Shown here: one piece after another, positions 1 to 6,850 of the stretch
Position numbering within the stretch: the stretch's first letter is position 1
How the letters are laid out: every line of letters begins with the position of its first letter
Source of the DNA: Rickettsiales bacterium
Lineage (GTDB): Bacteria; Pseudomonadota; Alphaproteobacteria; TMED127
DNA: 7,850 nt
Assembly (NCBI GenBank): GCA_002706585.1
Contig: PALU01000030.1
Location: 2,791 to 10,640, forward strand
Direction: 5' to 3'
Made by a program: the position numbers and the translations under genes
Notes under the pieces: model-generated
The model's database searches: none
Told to the model about the DNA's origin: nothing
The model's input: only the letters and a program-made list of their open reading frames with translations

Positions 1-1227
1 GCAATATCTATCCAAAGGAAACTGAAGAATACTGGAGAAAAAGTTGTTTTGTTAGAAAAAGCCGTTCTATGTGCTGCTGAATCTTCTAGACATTCTGGAA
101 TAGTAAGATCAGCGAATGCTGACAATGATGCATCTTTGATGGCATCTTTAAGTTCGTCAATGTGGCAAAATCTTGAGAAGACATGGGGAGTAGGTATTAA
201 TCTTGAAAAATTTGGTGCTATCTGGATTACAAAAAAAAATTCAGACGGAAAAAACCAAGCATGGTCAGAATTATCAGACAGAATGAAAAAGATTGATCTA
301 ATATTTGAGGAAATTGACTCTTCTTCAGCAATTGAAAAGTGTGGCAGTACTCTTGTTACAAATGATGATGAATCGTATTTCTATGAGCCTGATGCTTTTC
401 AGATTAATCCAAGTGACCTTAGAACAACTCTTTATGAAGCCTTGGATGTCAATGGTGTTGACTTAATGGAAAAAACAGAAGTTGATTCGATTTTATGTAA
501 AGGCAATGAAATAGTAGGGTGTATTACTAATAATGGTAAAATCTCAGCAAAGAATTTTGTGAATGCAACTGGGGCTTGGAGTTCTCAACTTTTTAATAAA
601 ATTGGTATTAAAGTTCCTATTACCATCGAGCCCGTTTCTGTTGTAAACTGGATGGAGAGTCCTAGGCAGATCAAATATGAATATCCAATTATAGCTGATT
701 ACATTAATCTTTGTTATTTTAGATCTTGGCCTGGAAATAAGATGCATGCTCACCAACCTAGAAAAAGATCAGTCTATGAAATAGCAAAGAGTTTCGTAAA
801 TGATTTAACCAGTGTTAATGGTGGTGAATATTTGAATGAGCCAATGAATCAATCCTTGGCCTATAATCAAATAAAAAATTATGAGGATATCTCTAAAAAA
901 AGATTTTCAAACATAGATAAAACAGTTTATGCCTCTGGATATAGATCATTTTTTGATATCACACCTGATCTAAGGTTTATTTTGGGCAAAGATAAAACTT
1001 ACAGAAATTTATTCCATAACTTAGGGTCAGGTCAAGCAATGAAATATGCTCCGGTACTCGGTGAGGCTGTTGCTGAAGAGATTATAAATGATAAGAATAT
1101 CACTGATAAATTTGATTACAAAAAATTTAGTATTTCAAGATTTAATGATGATTACATGAAACAATTTTGGGATTTAGTAAATGGAGAGGATAATTCTCTT
1201 CATCGTCAAGGAAAAAATAGTCTTTAA
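1..1227 (+). CDS. FAD-dependent oxidoreductase, DAO family (5' end outside window)
   Basis: Flavoenzyme of the D-amino-acid oxidase/sarcosine-oxidase (DAO) fold, expected to oxidise an amine or amino acid at the C-N bond using FAD in the cytoplasm; the exact substrate cannot be read. The frame is open to the left edge, and the first codons (GEKVVLLEK, window residues 12-20) are the second Rossmann strand with the ribose-binding Glu, so the GxGxxG segment, roughly 20 residues, lies upstream. The in-frame TTG at 49 is therefore not the start. Other family marks are SSRHSGIVRS (28-37), the FAD-binding VNATGAW (187-193), YRSFFDITPD (314-323) and the C-terminal flavin-contact segment HNLGSGQAMKYAP (339-351). 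The 408 visible residues fit a family of about 400-430. The stop codon lies in a TTAA shared with the convergent cNMP-domain gene. Seen: motifs. Known: DAO fold. Inferred: amine-type substrate. Confidence 0.85.
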   Translation, partial: AISIQRKLKNTGEKVVLLEKAVLCAAESSRHSGIVRSANADNDASLMASLSSSMWQNLEKTWGVGINLEKFGAIWITKKNSDGKNQAWSELSDRMKKIDLIFEEIDSSSAIEKCGSTLVTNDDESYFYEPDAFQINPSDLRTTLYEALDVNGVDLMEKTEVDSILCKGNEIVGCITNNGKISAKNFVNATGAWSSQLFNKIGIKVPITIEPVSVVNWMESPRQIKYEYPIIADYINLCYFRSWPGNKMHAHQPRKRSVYEIAKSFVNDLTSVNGGEYLNEPMNQSLAYNQIKNYEDISKKRFSNIDKTVYASGYRSFFDITPDLRFILGKDKTYRNLFHNLGSGQAMKYAPVLGEAVAEEIINDKNITDKFDYKKFSISRFNDDYMKQFWDLVNGEDNSLHRQGKNSL

Positions 1228-1628
1228 TCTTTATTTTCGGAAAGCGAAGTCATAACATTTAAACTTCTCCAAAAGTCTTCACTTTTGCTATTTATGTCAT
1301 TTAATCTTATTAAAAGGCTTCTTAAAATAGCTCTTAAAACAGGATCAGCAGTTTTTATTTTTTCTTTTAATGTTTTTTCACTAATAGGATAAAGTATACA
1401 ATTAGTTGATGCTTCAGCAGTAACAGATCTAGACTCATCCAGTGATGGACCTCTCTCCCCAAATATTTCTCCCTCACCTATTTGTCCTAAGAGAAGACCA
1501 CCTGGACTATAAATATTTACTTTTCCAGTATGAACGTAATAAGCAAAATGAGCTTTATCACCCTTAGTATAGATTTTATTTCCTTTATTGAATTTAAGCT
1601 GATTAAGTCCAATTTTCGAAACTTGCAT
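1224..1628 (-). CDS. Small stand-alone cyclic-nucleotide-binding-domain protein
   Basis: A 134-residue protein that is essentially one cNMP-binding (CRP/PKA-type cupin) domain, probably a cytoplasmic ligand sensor. The phosphate-binding cassette is GEIFGE (53-58) followed by R67-S68. The Glu-to-Arg spacing (E58, R67) is the same as in cAMP-binding domains, so ligand binding is plausible, although Pro61 sits where a hydrophobic residue is usual. The N-terminal beta-roll motifs KGDKAHFAYYVHTGKV (22-37) are typical. The C-terminal helix around DPVLRAILRSLLIRL (95-109) resembles small alphaproteobacterial cNMP proteins I recall. No helix-turn-helix follows, so it is not a CRP-type regulator by itself. 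It starts 2 bases after the stop of the upstream polymerase-like gene and has the only clear Shine-Dalgarno sequence in the window. It presumably signals through a partner, and its operon mate is one candidate. Confidence 0.8.
   Translation of the reverse strand: MQVSKIGLNQLKFNKGNKIYTKGDKAHFAYYVHTGKVNIYSPGGLLLGQIGEGEIFGERGPSLDESRSVTAEASTNCILYPISEKTLKEKIKTADPVLRAILRSLLIRLNDINSKSEDFWRSLNVMTSLSENKD
1270..1287. other. Short hairpin past the oxidoreductase stop
   Basis: A perfect 7-base stem (CAAAAGT / ACTTTTG) with the loop CTTC begins 43 bases beyond the stop of the FAD oxidoreductase, within the 3' coding part of the cNMP gene. It is AT-rich and no further T-run follows, so it is at best a weak transcript-end element and may be chance. 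Confidence 0.2.
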
Positions 1629-1630
1629 TT

Positions 1631-3010
1631 TTAACCTTTATTATCCTTTATGTTTAAATATATTTTATTTCTTTCCGCATAGCGTTTAGAAACTTTTTCT
1701 TTACTTAAAAGTTTATTAAAAAAATTTCTTTTTGAATTAAAATCATAACATTTTCCTACACTAAAATTTATTTTTTTTAAATTAAATAATTTTTGGAATA
1801 TATTTTCAACTTCTTCTATCACAATCTTGTTGACAGAATCTGAAAAAAAAACCTTATCCTTTATTTGGAAAATAGGAATTTCAGCTGGAGAGAACTTTTT
1901 CACTAGCTTAAAAAAACAATTATCAACAAATTCTTGCCAACCAAAATCCATATTTTTAAAAAATAAATCCTTAAAAACACTATTTTTATCCAGAAAATTA
2001 CTAGCTAATAATTCAAATTTTTTTTTATTCATTTTGTTTTCAAATCCTAATTTATACTGATCATTTAAAAATGAACGAAAAAACCCATTAAAATTTTTAG
2101 ACTGTATACCTTTTATAATAAAATAATTTAATTGATCATTATTTTTAAAAAAAATTGGTCTATTACTTCTAAAAAAACCAAAATTTTTATTAAAACTCTT
2201 TTCTAGAAAATTTTCAAAAAAACAAGATAAATCAATATAATTTGTCTGAGAATTATTAATACAAAAGTAATTAATATTCTGTTTTGTTAAATGAAGATCT
2301 ATTTTTTTCCACCAGGCTCCTGAAAAACTTTTAATCTTATCTACCGTCTCAACAAAATTTATATCACTAGTTAAACTCATATCAGAAATTAGAATTTTTC
2401 TTCCATCACCTCTGACTAAAAATTTTTTTTCCAAGTTTGGTATGTCAAAAAGAGTTTTTTCCACAAGAAGATTATAATTTTTCATAATCTCCCTAATTTC
2501 ATGAGTTTGAAAGGTATCTTCGTACTCAATTTTTTTTTTATTAAGGTCTCTTAAAAAAAGAAACTCTCTATTCTTGTTATTTATTAGACTAGTATGAAAA
2601 AACTTTTTATTTTTAAATTCATTAATTAGATGCTCAGATGCTCTTATTCTAGTCTGTCTACTTATATTTTTTTTTGTATCATAAAAGCCAGGAAAATATT
2701 CAATCAAAGATTCTTTCTCAAGTTTTTTCACAACGTTGATAAGATACGATGAAATAGAATTTGGGTTATATCTAGATTTTGCTTTATATCCTCTTTTTGA
2801 CATAGAAATAGTTAAAAATTGATCTTTTGATTCATGCCAACAACAAAAAAGTTCTAGTAACAAAAAATTGTAGTGTTTAATTTGTAAATCTTCACTTTTA
2901 TTTTTTAAAAATGGTTTATACAAATTTTCAAATAAATTTATTTTAAGATTTCTCTGAAAATCCAGTGGTCGACTAAAATTAAAATCTATTTGATCCATGT
3001 TATTTTTCAT
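1631..3010 (-). CDS. Winged-helix / polymerase-A-palm-like hypothetical protein
   Basis: A 459-residue soluble protein with no signal peptide or membrane segment; its function is unknown. Residues ~45-130 look like a winged-helix domain, including SRYNPNSISSYLINVVKKLE (79-98), LIEYFPGFYD (102-111) and SRQTRIRASEHLI (117-129). A second block follows: FLFLRDLNKKKIEYEDT (150-166) and MKNYNLLVEKTLFDIPNLE (176-194). Both blocks match, from memory, a family of proteobacterial hypothetical proteins that continue with GGWWQ, a D[YF]SGLH motif resembling polymerase-A motif A, and IPVLPIHDSF resembling motif C. Here the equivalents are GAWWKK (231-236), IDLSCF (259-264, D260) and IPIFQIKDKVFF (378-389, D385), so the two acidic positions survive while the neighbouring residues have changed. 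The composition is very rich in Lys, Asn and Phe, with 9-10-base T runs. M5 (2998) is an alternative start. It heads a unit with the cNMP gene. The family link is an inference and enzymatic activity is doubtful. Confidence 0.6.
   Translation of the reverse strand: MKNNMDQIDFNFSRPLDFQRNLKINLFENLYKPFLKNKSEDLQIKHYNFLLLELFCCWHESKDQFLTISMSKRGYKAKSRYNPNSISSYLINVVKKLEKESLIEYFPGFYDTKKNISRQTRIRASEHLINEFKNKKFFHTSLINNKNREFLFLRDLNKKKIEYEDTFQTHEIREIMKNYNLLVEKTLFDIPNLEKKFLVRGDGRKILISDMSLTSDINFVETVDKIKSFSGAWWKKIDLHLTKQNINYFCINNSQTNYIDLSCFFENFLEKSFNKNFGFFRSNRPIFFKNNDQLNYFIIKGIQSKNFNGFFRSFLNDQYKLGFENKMNKKKFELLASNFLDKNSVFKDLFFKNMDFGWQEFVDNCFFKLVKKFSPAEIPIFQIKDKVFFSDSVNKIVIEEVENIFQKLFNLKKINFSVGKCYDFNSKRNFFNKLLSKEKVSKRYAERNKIYLNIKDNKG
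1635..1639 (-). promoter_or_regulatory. Ribosome binding site of the cNMP-domain gene
   Basis: On the minus strand AAAGG lies 6 bases before the ATG at 1628, inside the last codons (Lys-Gly) of the upstream gene. A second AAAGG lies a few bases further upstream. The other starts in this window show no comparable site, so this gene may be translated independently of, or better than, its operon partner. Confidence 0.5.
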
Positions 3011-3018
3011 AATATAAA
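2990..3018 (+). promoter_or_regulatory. Candidate sigma-70 promoter for yggT-folD
   Basis: TTGATC (2990-2995) and TATAAA (3013-3018) are separated by exactly 17 bases, matching 4 of 6 and 5 of 6 consensus positions. The predicted start, near 3025, leaves a leader of only about 10 bases before the yggT ATG. The -35 box and most of the spacer lie within the first codons of the divergent gene. In sequence this AT-rich such matches arise by chance, so the call is tentative. Confidence 0.4.
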
Positions 3019-3035
3019 AATATTTTTAGTTTAAT

Positions 3036-3326
3036 ATGTATATTTTAGATTTTGTAGGTTATTTTTGTTTTCAGTTTTTGCAAATTTATAAATATGCTGT
3101 GATATTTTATGTTCTGTTAAACATGCTTATTTCTTTCAATATAATAAATAATAATAATAGATTCATATTTATTATTTTAGATTTTTTATATAAACTAACC
3201 GAGCCTCTTTTATATTGGATAAGAAAAATAATACCTAACTTTGGAGCTATTGATATTTCCCCAGTAATTTTAATATTAACAATTGAGGCAATTCAATATG
3301 TAATGACTAAATATGGGTTCTTTTAA
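3036..3326 (+). CDS. YggT family integral membrane protein
   Basis: A 96-residue inner-membrane protein of the YggT family (YlmG in cyanobacteria and Gram-positives), whose biochemical role is poorly defined. Two hydrophobic segments are visible, at about residues 18-50 and 75-92. Between them lies the family signature [23 protein letters not shown] (residues 54-76), equivalent to the usual LTEP..RP.R..LPP.GGIDLSP. The length fits a single YggT repeat. The ATG at 3036 leaves only 25 bases to the divergent gene, and no Shine-Dalgarno sequence is visible. The TAA overlaps the folD start by one base (TAATG), so the two are very probably co-transcribed and translationally coupled. I infer no functional link to folate metabolism. 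Confidence 0.85.
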   Translation: MYILDFVGYFCFQFLQIYKYAVIFYVLLNMLISFNIINNNNRFIFIILDFLYKLTEPLLYWIRKIIPNFGAIDISPVILILTIEAIQYVMTKYGFF

Positions 3327-4225
3327 TGGTTGATAAAAAAAAAATAATTGATGGAAAAGAAATTGCTTCTGAGATCAGATTAAAAGTTAAATCTTTGGGT
3401 CAAGATCTTTTTAAGAAGACAAAAAGAATTCCTGGTCTTGCAGTTGTATTAGTTGGAGAGCATCCAGCTAGTAAAGTTTATGTTAGAAATAAAACCGAAC
3501 AAACAAAAGAGGTTGGTTTTAACTCAATTGAGCATAAATTATCAGAAAATGTGAGTGAGGACAGCCTTATAAAATTAATTGATGACTTAAATAATGATAA
3601 TAATGTTCAAGGTATTCTTGTGCAACTACCACTACCCGATCATATTAATGCTGATAGAGTCTTGGATAAAATTATTCCAACAAAGGATGTTGACGGTTTT
3701 CATGCACAAAATGTTGGCAAGCTTTGGTCAGGTTTAAATGCTTTAGTTCCATGTACACCATTAGGTTGCAGCATAATGTTAAAAAGATTAAGTAAAGATT
3801 ACTCAGGAAAGAATGCTGTAATTATTGGTAGATCAAATATAGTTGGGAAACCAATGGCTTCTCTTCTTTTAGGAATGAATGCTACTGTTACAATTGCCCA
3901 CTCCAGAACAAAAAATATTTCTGAGGTGGCAAAAACTGCTGATATTCTTGTAGCTGCAGTTGGTATTCCTGAAATGGTTAAAAGAGACTGGATAAAGAAA
4001 GATGCTATTGTTATTGATGTTGGGATTAATAGAATAGAAAGAAACGATAAAAAAATTCTAGTTGGTGATGTTGATTTTAATGAAGCAATTGAACGTGCCT
4101 CAAAAATAACGCCTGTTCCCGGTGGTGTTGGACCAATGACAATAGCTTGTTTGCTTCTGAACACTTTGCAGACAGCTTACCTTCAATTTGGTGAAGATCC
4201 ACCAAATCTTCTATCTCTGTTTTAA
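3326..4225 (+). CDS. folD: Bifunctional methylenetetrahydrofolate dehydrogenase / methenyltetrahydrofolate cyclohydrolase
   Basis: Cytoplasmic one-carbon enzyme that interconverts 5,10-methylene-, 5,10-methenyl- and 10-formyl-tetrahydrofolate with NADP(+), supplying purine and formyl-Met synthesis. At 299 residues it is the usual length and complete. Catalytic residues are in place: Y52 and K56 in [10 protein letters not shown]100 in GILVQLPLP (96-104) and D123 in KDVDGFH (120-126). The cofactor domain shows [14 protein letters not shown] (168-181), then TIAHSRT (189-195), ADILVAAVG (205-213) and IVIDVGINR (228-236). The C-terminal signature [11 protein letters not shown] (262-272) is perfect. 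Its ATG overlaps the yggT stop by one base without a clear ribosome site, suggesting coupling. The last 15 bases overlap the end of convergent argG. Confidence 0.97.
   Translation: MVDKKKIIDGKEIASEIRLKVKSLGQDLFKKTKRIPGLAVVLVGEHPASKVYVRNKTEQTKEVGFNSIEHKLSENVSEDSLIKLIDDLNNDNNVQGILVQLPLPDHINADRVLDKIIPTKDVDGFHAQNVGKLWSGLNALVPCTPLGCSIMLKRLSKDYSGKNAVIIGRSNIVGKPMASLLLGMNATVTIAHSRTKNISEVAKTADILVAAVGIPEMVKRDWIKKDAIVIDVGINRIERNDKKILVGDVDFNEAIERASKITPVPGGVGPMTIACLLLNTLQTAYLQFGEDPPNLLSLF
4186..4207. other. Inverted repeat at the folD/argG convergent junction
   Basis: A perfect 8-base stem, ATTTGGTG (4186-4193) and CACCAAAT (4200-4207), with a 6-base loop. It lies inside the last folD codons and begins 3 bases beyond the argG stop codon on the opposite strand. 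No T-run follows on the argG strand; on the folD strand T-rich sequence appears only from about 4220. It could stabilise the argG 3' end or aid termination, but chance is possible. Confidence 0.3.
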
Positions 4226-5404
4226 TATTTTTAACCTTAATGCATTAAGTTTAATAAAACCCTTTGCGTCATTCTGATCATAAACTGTGTCTTCATCAAA
4301 AGTAGCAATTTCTTTGGAGTATAAACTGTCTTTTGAACGTCTTCCAATAATACTAACGTTTCCTTTATAAACCTTAATTTTAACCTCCCCACTAACTTTT
4401 TTTTGACTTTTGTCTATTAGTGACTGTAGTAATTCTCTTTCGGGAGAAAACCAGTAACCATTGTATATTAATTCTGCATATCTTGGCATAATTTCATCCT
4501 TTAGATGAGCTGAGCCTTTGTCTAGAGTAATGCTTTCAATTGCTCTTCGAGCTATCAGCAAAATTGTACCACCAGGTGTTTCGTAAACTCCTCTTGACTT
4601 CATTCCAACATATCTGTTTTCAACAATATCTAATCTTCCAACTCCATTTGAGCCACCAATTTCGTTTAGTTTTTTTAATAATTGAGATGGGCTAAGCTTT
4701 TTCTTATTGATGGAGATAGGGTCTCCATTTTTGAACTCGATTATAAACTCTACAGCTTTATCTGGTGCATTCTCAATGGAAACAGTTCTTTTAAACATTG
4801 TCTCAATTGGAGCTTTCCAAGGATCTTCCAAAACCTTTCCTTCAAAAGAAGTATGCAGCAAATTTGAATCAATAGAATATGGTGGTTCATCTCTCTTATC
4901 TTTTGGGATAGGTATTTGATTTGTTTCTGCGTATTTTATTAAGTCATTTCTTGAATTAAGCTCCCATTCTCTCCAAGGTGCAACAATTTTTATTTTTGGA
5001 TTATTTGCTAGATAACTGAGTTCAAACCTTACTTGGTCATTTCCTTTTCCTGTAGACCCATGAGCTACAAATTCTGCTCCTTCTTTCTTTGCAATTTCAA
5101 TCTGTCTTTTAGCTATTAAAGGCCTTGCTATGGCAGTACCAAGTAGATAAAAACCTTCATATACAGCATTAGCTCTAAACATTGGGAAAACATAATCTTT
5201 TACAAATTCTTCACATAAATTTTCTATATATATTTTTTTTACACCTAGGAGCTGTGCTTTTTTCTTTGCTTGATTTATTTCATCTTCTTGACCAAGGTCT
5301 GCTGTAAAAGTAATTATTTCTGCATTATAATTTTGTTGCAACCACTTCAGAATAATGGAAGTATCTAATCCCCCTGAAAAAGCTAATACAATTTTTTTTC
5401 TCAT
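4211..5404 (-). CDS. argG: Argininosuccinate synthase
   Basis: Cytoplasmic enzyme of arginine biosynthesis that joins citrulline and aspartate with ATP, giving argininosuccinate, AMP and PPi. The start at 5404 gives 397 residues, the normal family length. [16 protein letters not shown] places the ATP-pyrophosphatase loop (SGGLDTS, 10-16) at the N-terminus as usual. Longer in-frame starts, such as 5461, would add 19 unrelated residues overlapping the upstream gene. Other signatures are [16 protein letters not shown] (84-99), the nucleotide/substrate loop [14 protein letters not shown] (115-128), [18 protein letters not shown] and the motif YETPGGT. The start lies 4 bases after the stop of the ialB-like gene with no Shine-Dalgarno sequence, implying coupling. 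The argG TAG overlaps the last 15 bases of convergent folD. Confidence 0.97.
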   Translation of the reverse strand: MRKKIVLAFSGGLDTSIILKWLQQNYNAEIITFTADLGQEDEINQAKKKAQLLGVKKIYIENLCEEFVKDYVFPMFRANAVYEGFYLLGTAIARPLIAKRQIEIAKKEGAEFVAHGSTGKGNDQVRFELSYLANNPKIKIVAPWREWELNSRNDLIKYAETNQIPIPKDKRDEPPYSIDSNLLHTSFEGKVLEDPWKAPIETMFKRTVSIENAPDKAVEFIIEFKNGDPISINKKKLSPSQLLKKLNEIGGSNGVGRLDIVENRYVGMKSRGVYETPGGTILLIARRAIESITLDKGSAHLKDEIMPRYAELIYNGYWFSPERELLQSLIDKSQKKVSGEVKIKVYKGNVSIIGRRSKDSLYSKEIATFDEDTVYDQNDAKGFIKLNALRLKILKQR

Positions 5405-5408
5405 AAAA

Positions 5409-5930
5409 CTATTTTTTACATACTTCTGTAATCTTTTGGTATGCTTTTGTGAAACCAACAAGTGAATAAGTATCAGTAGTTATTGTTCCTCTAGATGATG
5501 TTCCCACAACTGTCATTCTCATAGATGATTTAAGAGATTTAATTATTTTTTCATCATCACTTGGACTAAAACTCCATGCTCTAGAACCTGATGTAAATAA
5601 TTGAACCTTATAATCGCCTATGACCACGTCTGGGTTGCTTTCTGGTTTATAATTATATCCAGCAACTATACTAAATTCATTCCATTTATCCTGACCAGGA
5701 AGATGTGTTATAACTGCAAAAACATCACCTCTTTTTTTATAGTTTCCCTTTGCCTTTTTAGGTTTTGAAACAGCCATACACGCAAGGTTTTTCCCTTCAC
5801 CTTCTGCATAAGCTGCCCAATCACTGAAATTTCCAATTTCCTTACTTGATGGAAATTTTAAAAAAGTAAAATTGAAAAGTAAAATAAACCAAATGCAAAA
5901 CTTAGAAATATTAGGAAAACCAAATAACAT
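5409..5930 (-). CDS. IalB-family (invasion-associated locus B) secreted protein
   Basis: A 173-residue exported protein of the IalB family, common in Alphaproteobacteria. The name comes from Bartonella, but in free-living relatives the function is unknown and no invasion role is implied. A hydrophobic N-terminus (core ~12-24, [13 protein letters not shown]) is a signal peptide or membrane anchor; the cleavage site is unclear and only K10 precedes the core. Family motifs follow: FSDWAAY (35-41), CMAVSKPKK (51-59), [13 protein letters not shown] (67-79), GYNYK (91-95), SRAWSF (116-121) and [18 protein letters not shown] (143-160). C51 and C171 could form a periplasmic disulfide. It lies first in a unit with argG, 4 bases upstream of it. 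The pairing looks positional, since one product is exported and the other is a cytosolic enzyme. Confidence 0.9.
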   Translation of the reverse strand: MLFGFPNISKFCIWFILLFNFTFLKFPSSKEIGNFSDWAAYAEGEGKNLACMAVSKPKKAKGNYKKRGDVFAVITHLPGQDKWNEFSIVAGYNYKPESNPDVVIGDYKVQLFTSGSRAWSFSPSDDEKIIKSLKSSMRMTVVGTSSRGTITTDTYSLVGFTKAYQKITEVCKK

Positions 5931-5983
5931 TTGTTTTTATTGACATAATTAAATTTAAATTGCAAGACTCTAATTATCAAAAA
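5931..5983. other. 53-base divergent intergenic region, largest non-coding gap
   Basis: The only gap in the window longer than 25 bases. It separates the ialB-like/argG unit from the transporter pair and must carry at least part of both promoters. It contains TTGACA (5940-5945, plus), the palindrome AATTTAAATT (5952-5961) and TTGATA on the minus strand (5980-5975). No riboswitch or small RNA structure is apparent. Confidence 0.5.
5952..5980 (-). promoter_or_regulatory. Weak candidate promoter for ialB-like/argG
   Basis: On the minus strand TTGATA (5980-5975) is followed after 17 bases by TAAATT (5957-5952), matching 5 of 6 and 4 of 6 consensus positions. A start near 5945 would give a leader of about 15 bases. 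The -10 region sits in a 10-base palindrome, AATTTAAATT (5952-5961). The whole 53-base gap is so AT-rich that the match is weak evidence. Confidence 0.25.
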
Positions 5984-6850
5984 ATGAAATCTGTTATCTT
6001 TATTATAATTTCTTGTTTTTTTTTTTCTATTTTAGCTGCACTGATTAAATTTAATTCAACTTCTATTCATCCAGTTGAACAAGCATTTTTTAGAAATTTT
6101 ATAAGTATTTTTTTCCTATCTCCTTTGTTGCTAAAAAAAAATCTTTGGTCCCCTCAAAAAAAAAATTTTAAACTCCTTTTCCTTAGAGGTTTTTTAGGTG
6201 GGATTACAATGATTTTATTATTTTGCTCTTACAGCCTAATTCCCTTGTCACAAGCTATGGCTATCAGTTTTAGTACGCCTATCTTTATTTACATAGGGGG
6301 AGCTTTATTTTTTAAGGAGAAAACAAGTAAATCAATGAATTTTTTTACATTGTTTGGTTTTATTTTAACCTTAATAATAATAAGACCAGATCTAGAAATA
6401 AAACTTGGAATTATTTTTGCGATAGGAGCAGCAATAACACATGCAATGGCAGGTTTATTGGTTAAAAAACTCTCAGAATCTGAAAATATTTTTACATTAA
6501 TGTTTAGTATGGTAGTATTAATGACACCAATAACTTTTATTCCAACAATTTATGTCTGGACAACTCCTGAGTCATCAATAATTATTATTTCATTGATATT
6601 AGTTGCATTAACAGCAACTGTAGGTAATTATTTTTGGACTAAATCAATAAGTTCATCCAAACTTACTAACATAATGCCATTTGATTTTACGAAACTTTTA
6701 TTTTCAACCTTAATCGGGTTAGTTTTTTTTGGAGAACAGATCGATAAATTGATAATTGTGTGTGGTTCTTTATTAATTTTATGTAATACCTTAATGGTGC
6801 AAAATATAAAAAGTAATAAAAATGAAAAAAGCAATATTCCAAATAATTAG
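5984..6850 (+). CDS. EamA/DMT-family transporter, first of a tandem pair
   Basis: Inner-membrane carrier of the drug/metabolite transporter superfamily with two EamA repeats and about ten membrane helices; the substrate cannot be inferred. The ATG at 5984 gives 288 residues and starts directly in helix 1 (MKSVIFIIISCFFF), exactly like the downstream paralogue. A TTG at 5960 would only add eight polar residues. Family features are AFFRNFISIFF (34-44), the loop and helix LIPLSQAMAISFSTPIF (85-101), FKEKTS (110-115) and, in repeat two, IMPFDFTKLLFSTLIGLVFFGE (240-261). The Lys/Asn-rich tail is cytoplasmic. The first 180 bases contain runs of 11 T, 9 A and 10 A. The 3' end overlaps the next gene by 29 bases. 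No well-spaced promoter is visible in the upstream gap, although a perfect TTGACA lies at 5940-5945. Confidence 0.9.
   Translation: MKSVIFIIISCFFFSILAALIKFNSTSIHPVEQAFFRNFISIFFLSPLLLKKNLWSPQKKNFKLLFLRGFLGGITMILLFCSYSLIPLSQAMAISFSTPIFIYIGGALFFKEKTSKSMNFFTLFGFILTLIIIRPDLEIKLGIIFAIGAAITHAMAGLLVKKLSESENIFTLMFSMVVLMTPITFIPTIYVWTTPESSIIIISLILVALTATVGNYFWTKSISSSKLTNIMPFDFTKLLFSTLIGLVFFGEQIDKLIIVCGSLLILCNTLMVQNIKSNKNEKSNIPNN

Noticed and set aside
49..51. TTG as start of the first gene
   Set aside because: The frame is open to the left edge and the codons before 49 encode part of the Rossmann fold, so the gene begins outside the window.
1827..2060. 77-residue plus-strand open frame inside the polymerase-like gene
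   Set aside because: It is antisense to a longer frame with recognisable family motifs; it consists of low-complexity residues with no start signal and no recognisable domain.
1631..3010. Plasmid or phage replication initiator as evidence for a mobile element
   Set aside because: The winged-helix region alone would allow a replication-protein label, but no iterons, partition genes, integrase, repeats or attachment sites flank it, and all neighbours are ordinary chromosomal genes.
3799..4164. 121-residue minus-strand open frame inside folD
   Set aside because: It is a shadow of the highly conserved folD coding sequence, with no domain or ribosome site.
4236..4249. 14-base perfect palindrome CTTAATGCATTAAG near the end of argG, 11 bases past the folD stop
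   Set aside because: The stem is short and AT-rich with no good T-run, it encodes conserved-looking argG residues, and such a palindrome is expected about once by chance in a window this size.
5405..5461. Longer argG start at 5461
   Set aside because: It adds 19 residues unlike any argininosuccinate synthase and overlaps the ialB-like gene by 53 bases; the start at 5404 puts the ATP loop at its usual position.
5940..5945. Perfect TTGACA as -35 of the transporter pair
   Set aside because: No acceptable -10 box lies 15-19 bases downstream; the nearest (around 5969-5976) would need a spacer of 23-25 bases.
5960..5983. TTG start for the first transporter
   Set aside because: The ATG at 5984 gives a protein matching the N-terminus and exact length of the tandem paralogue.
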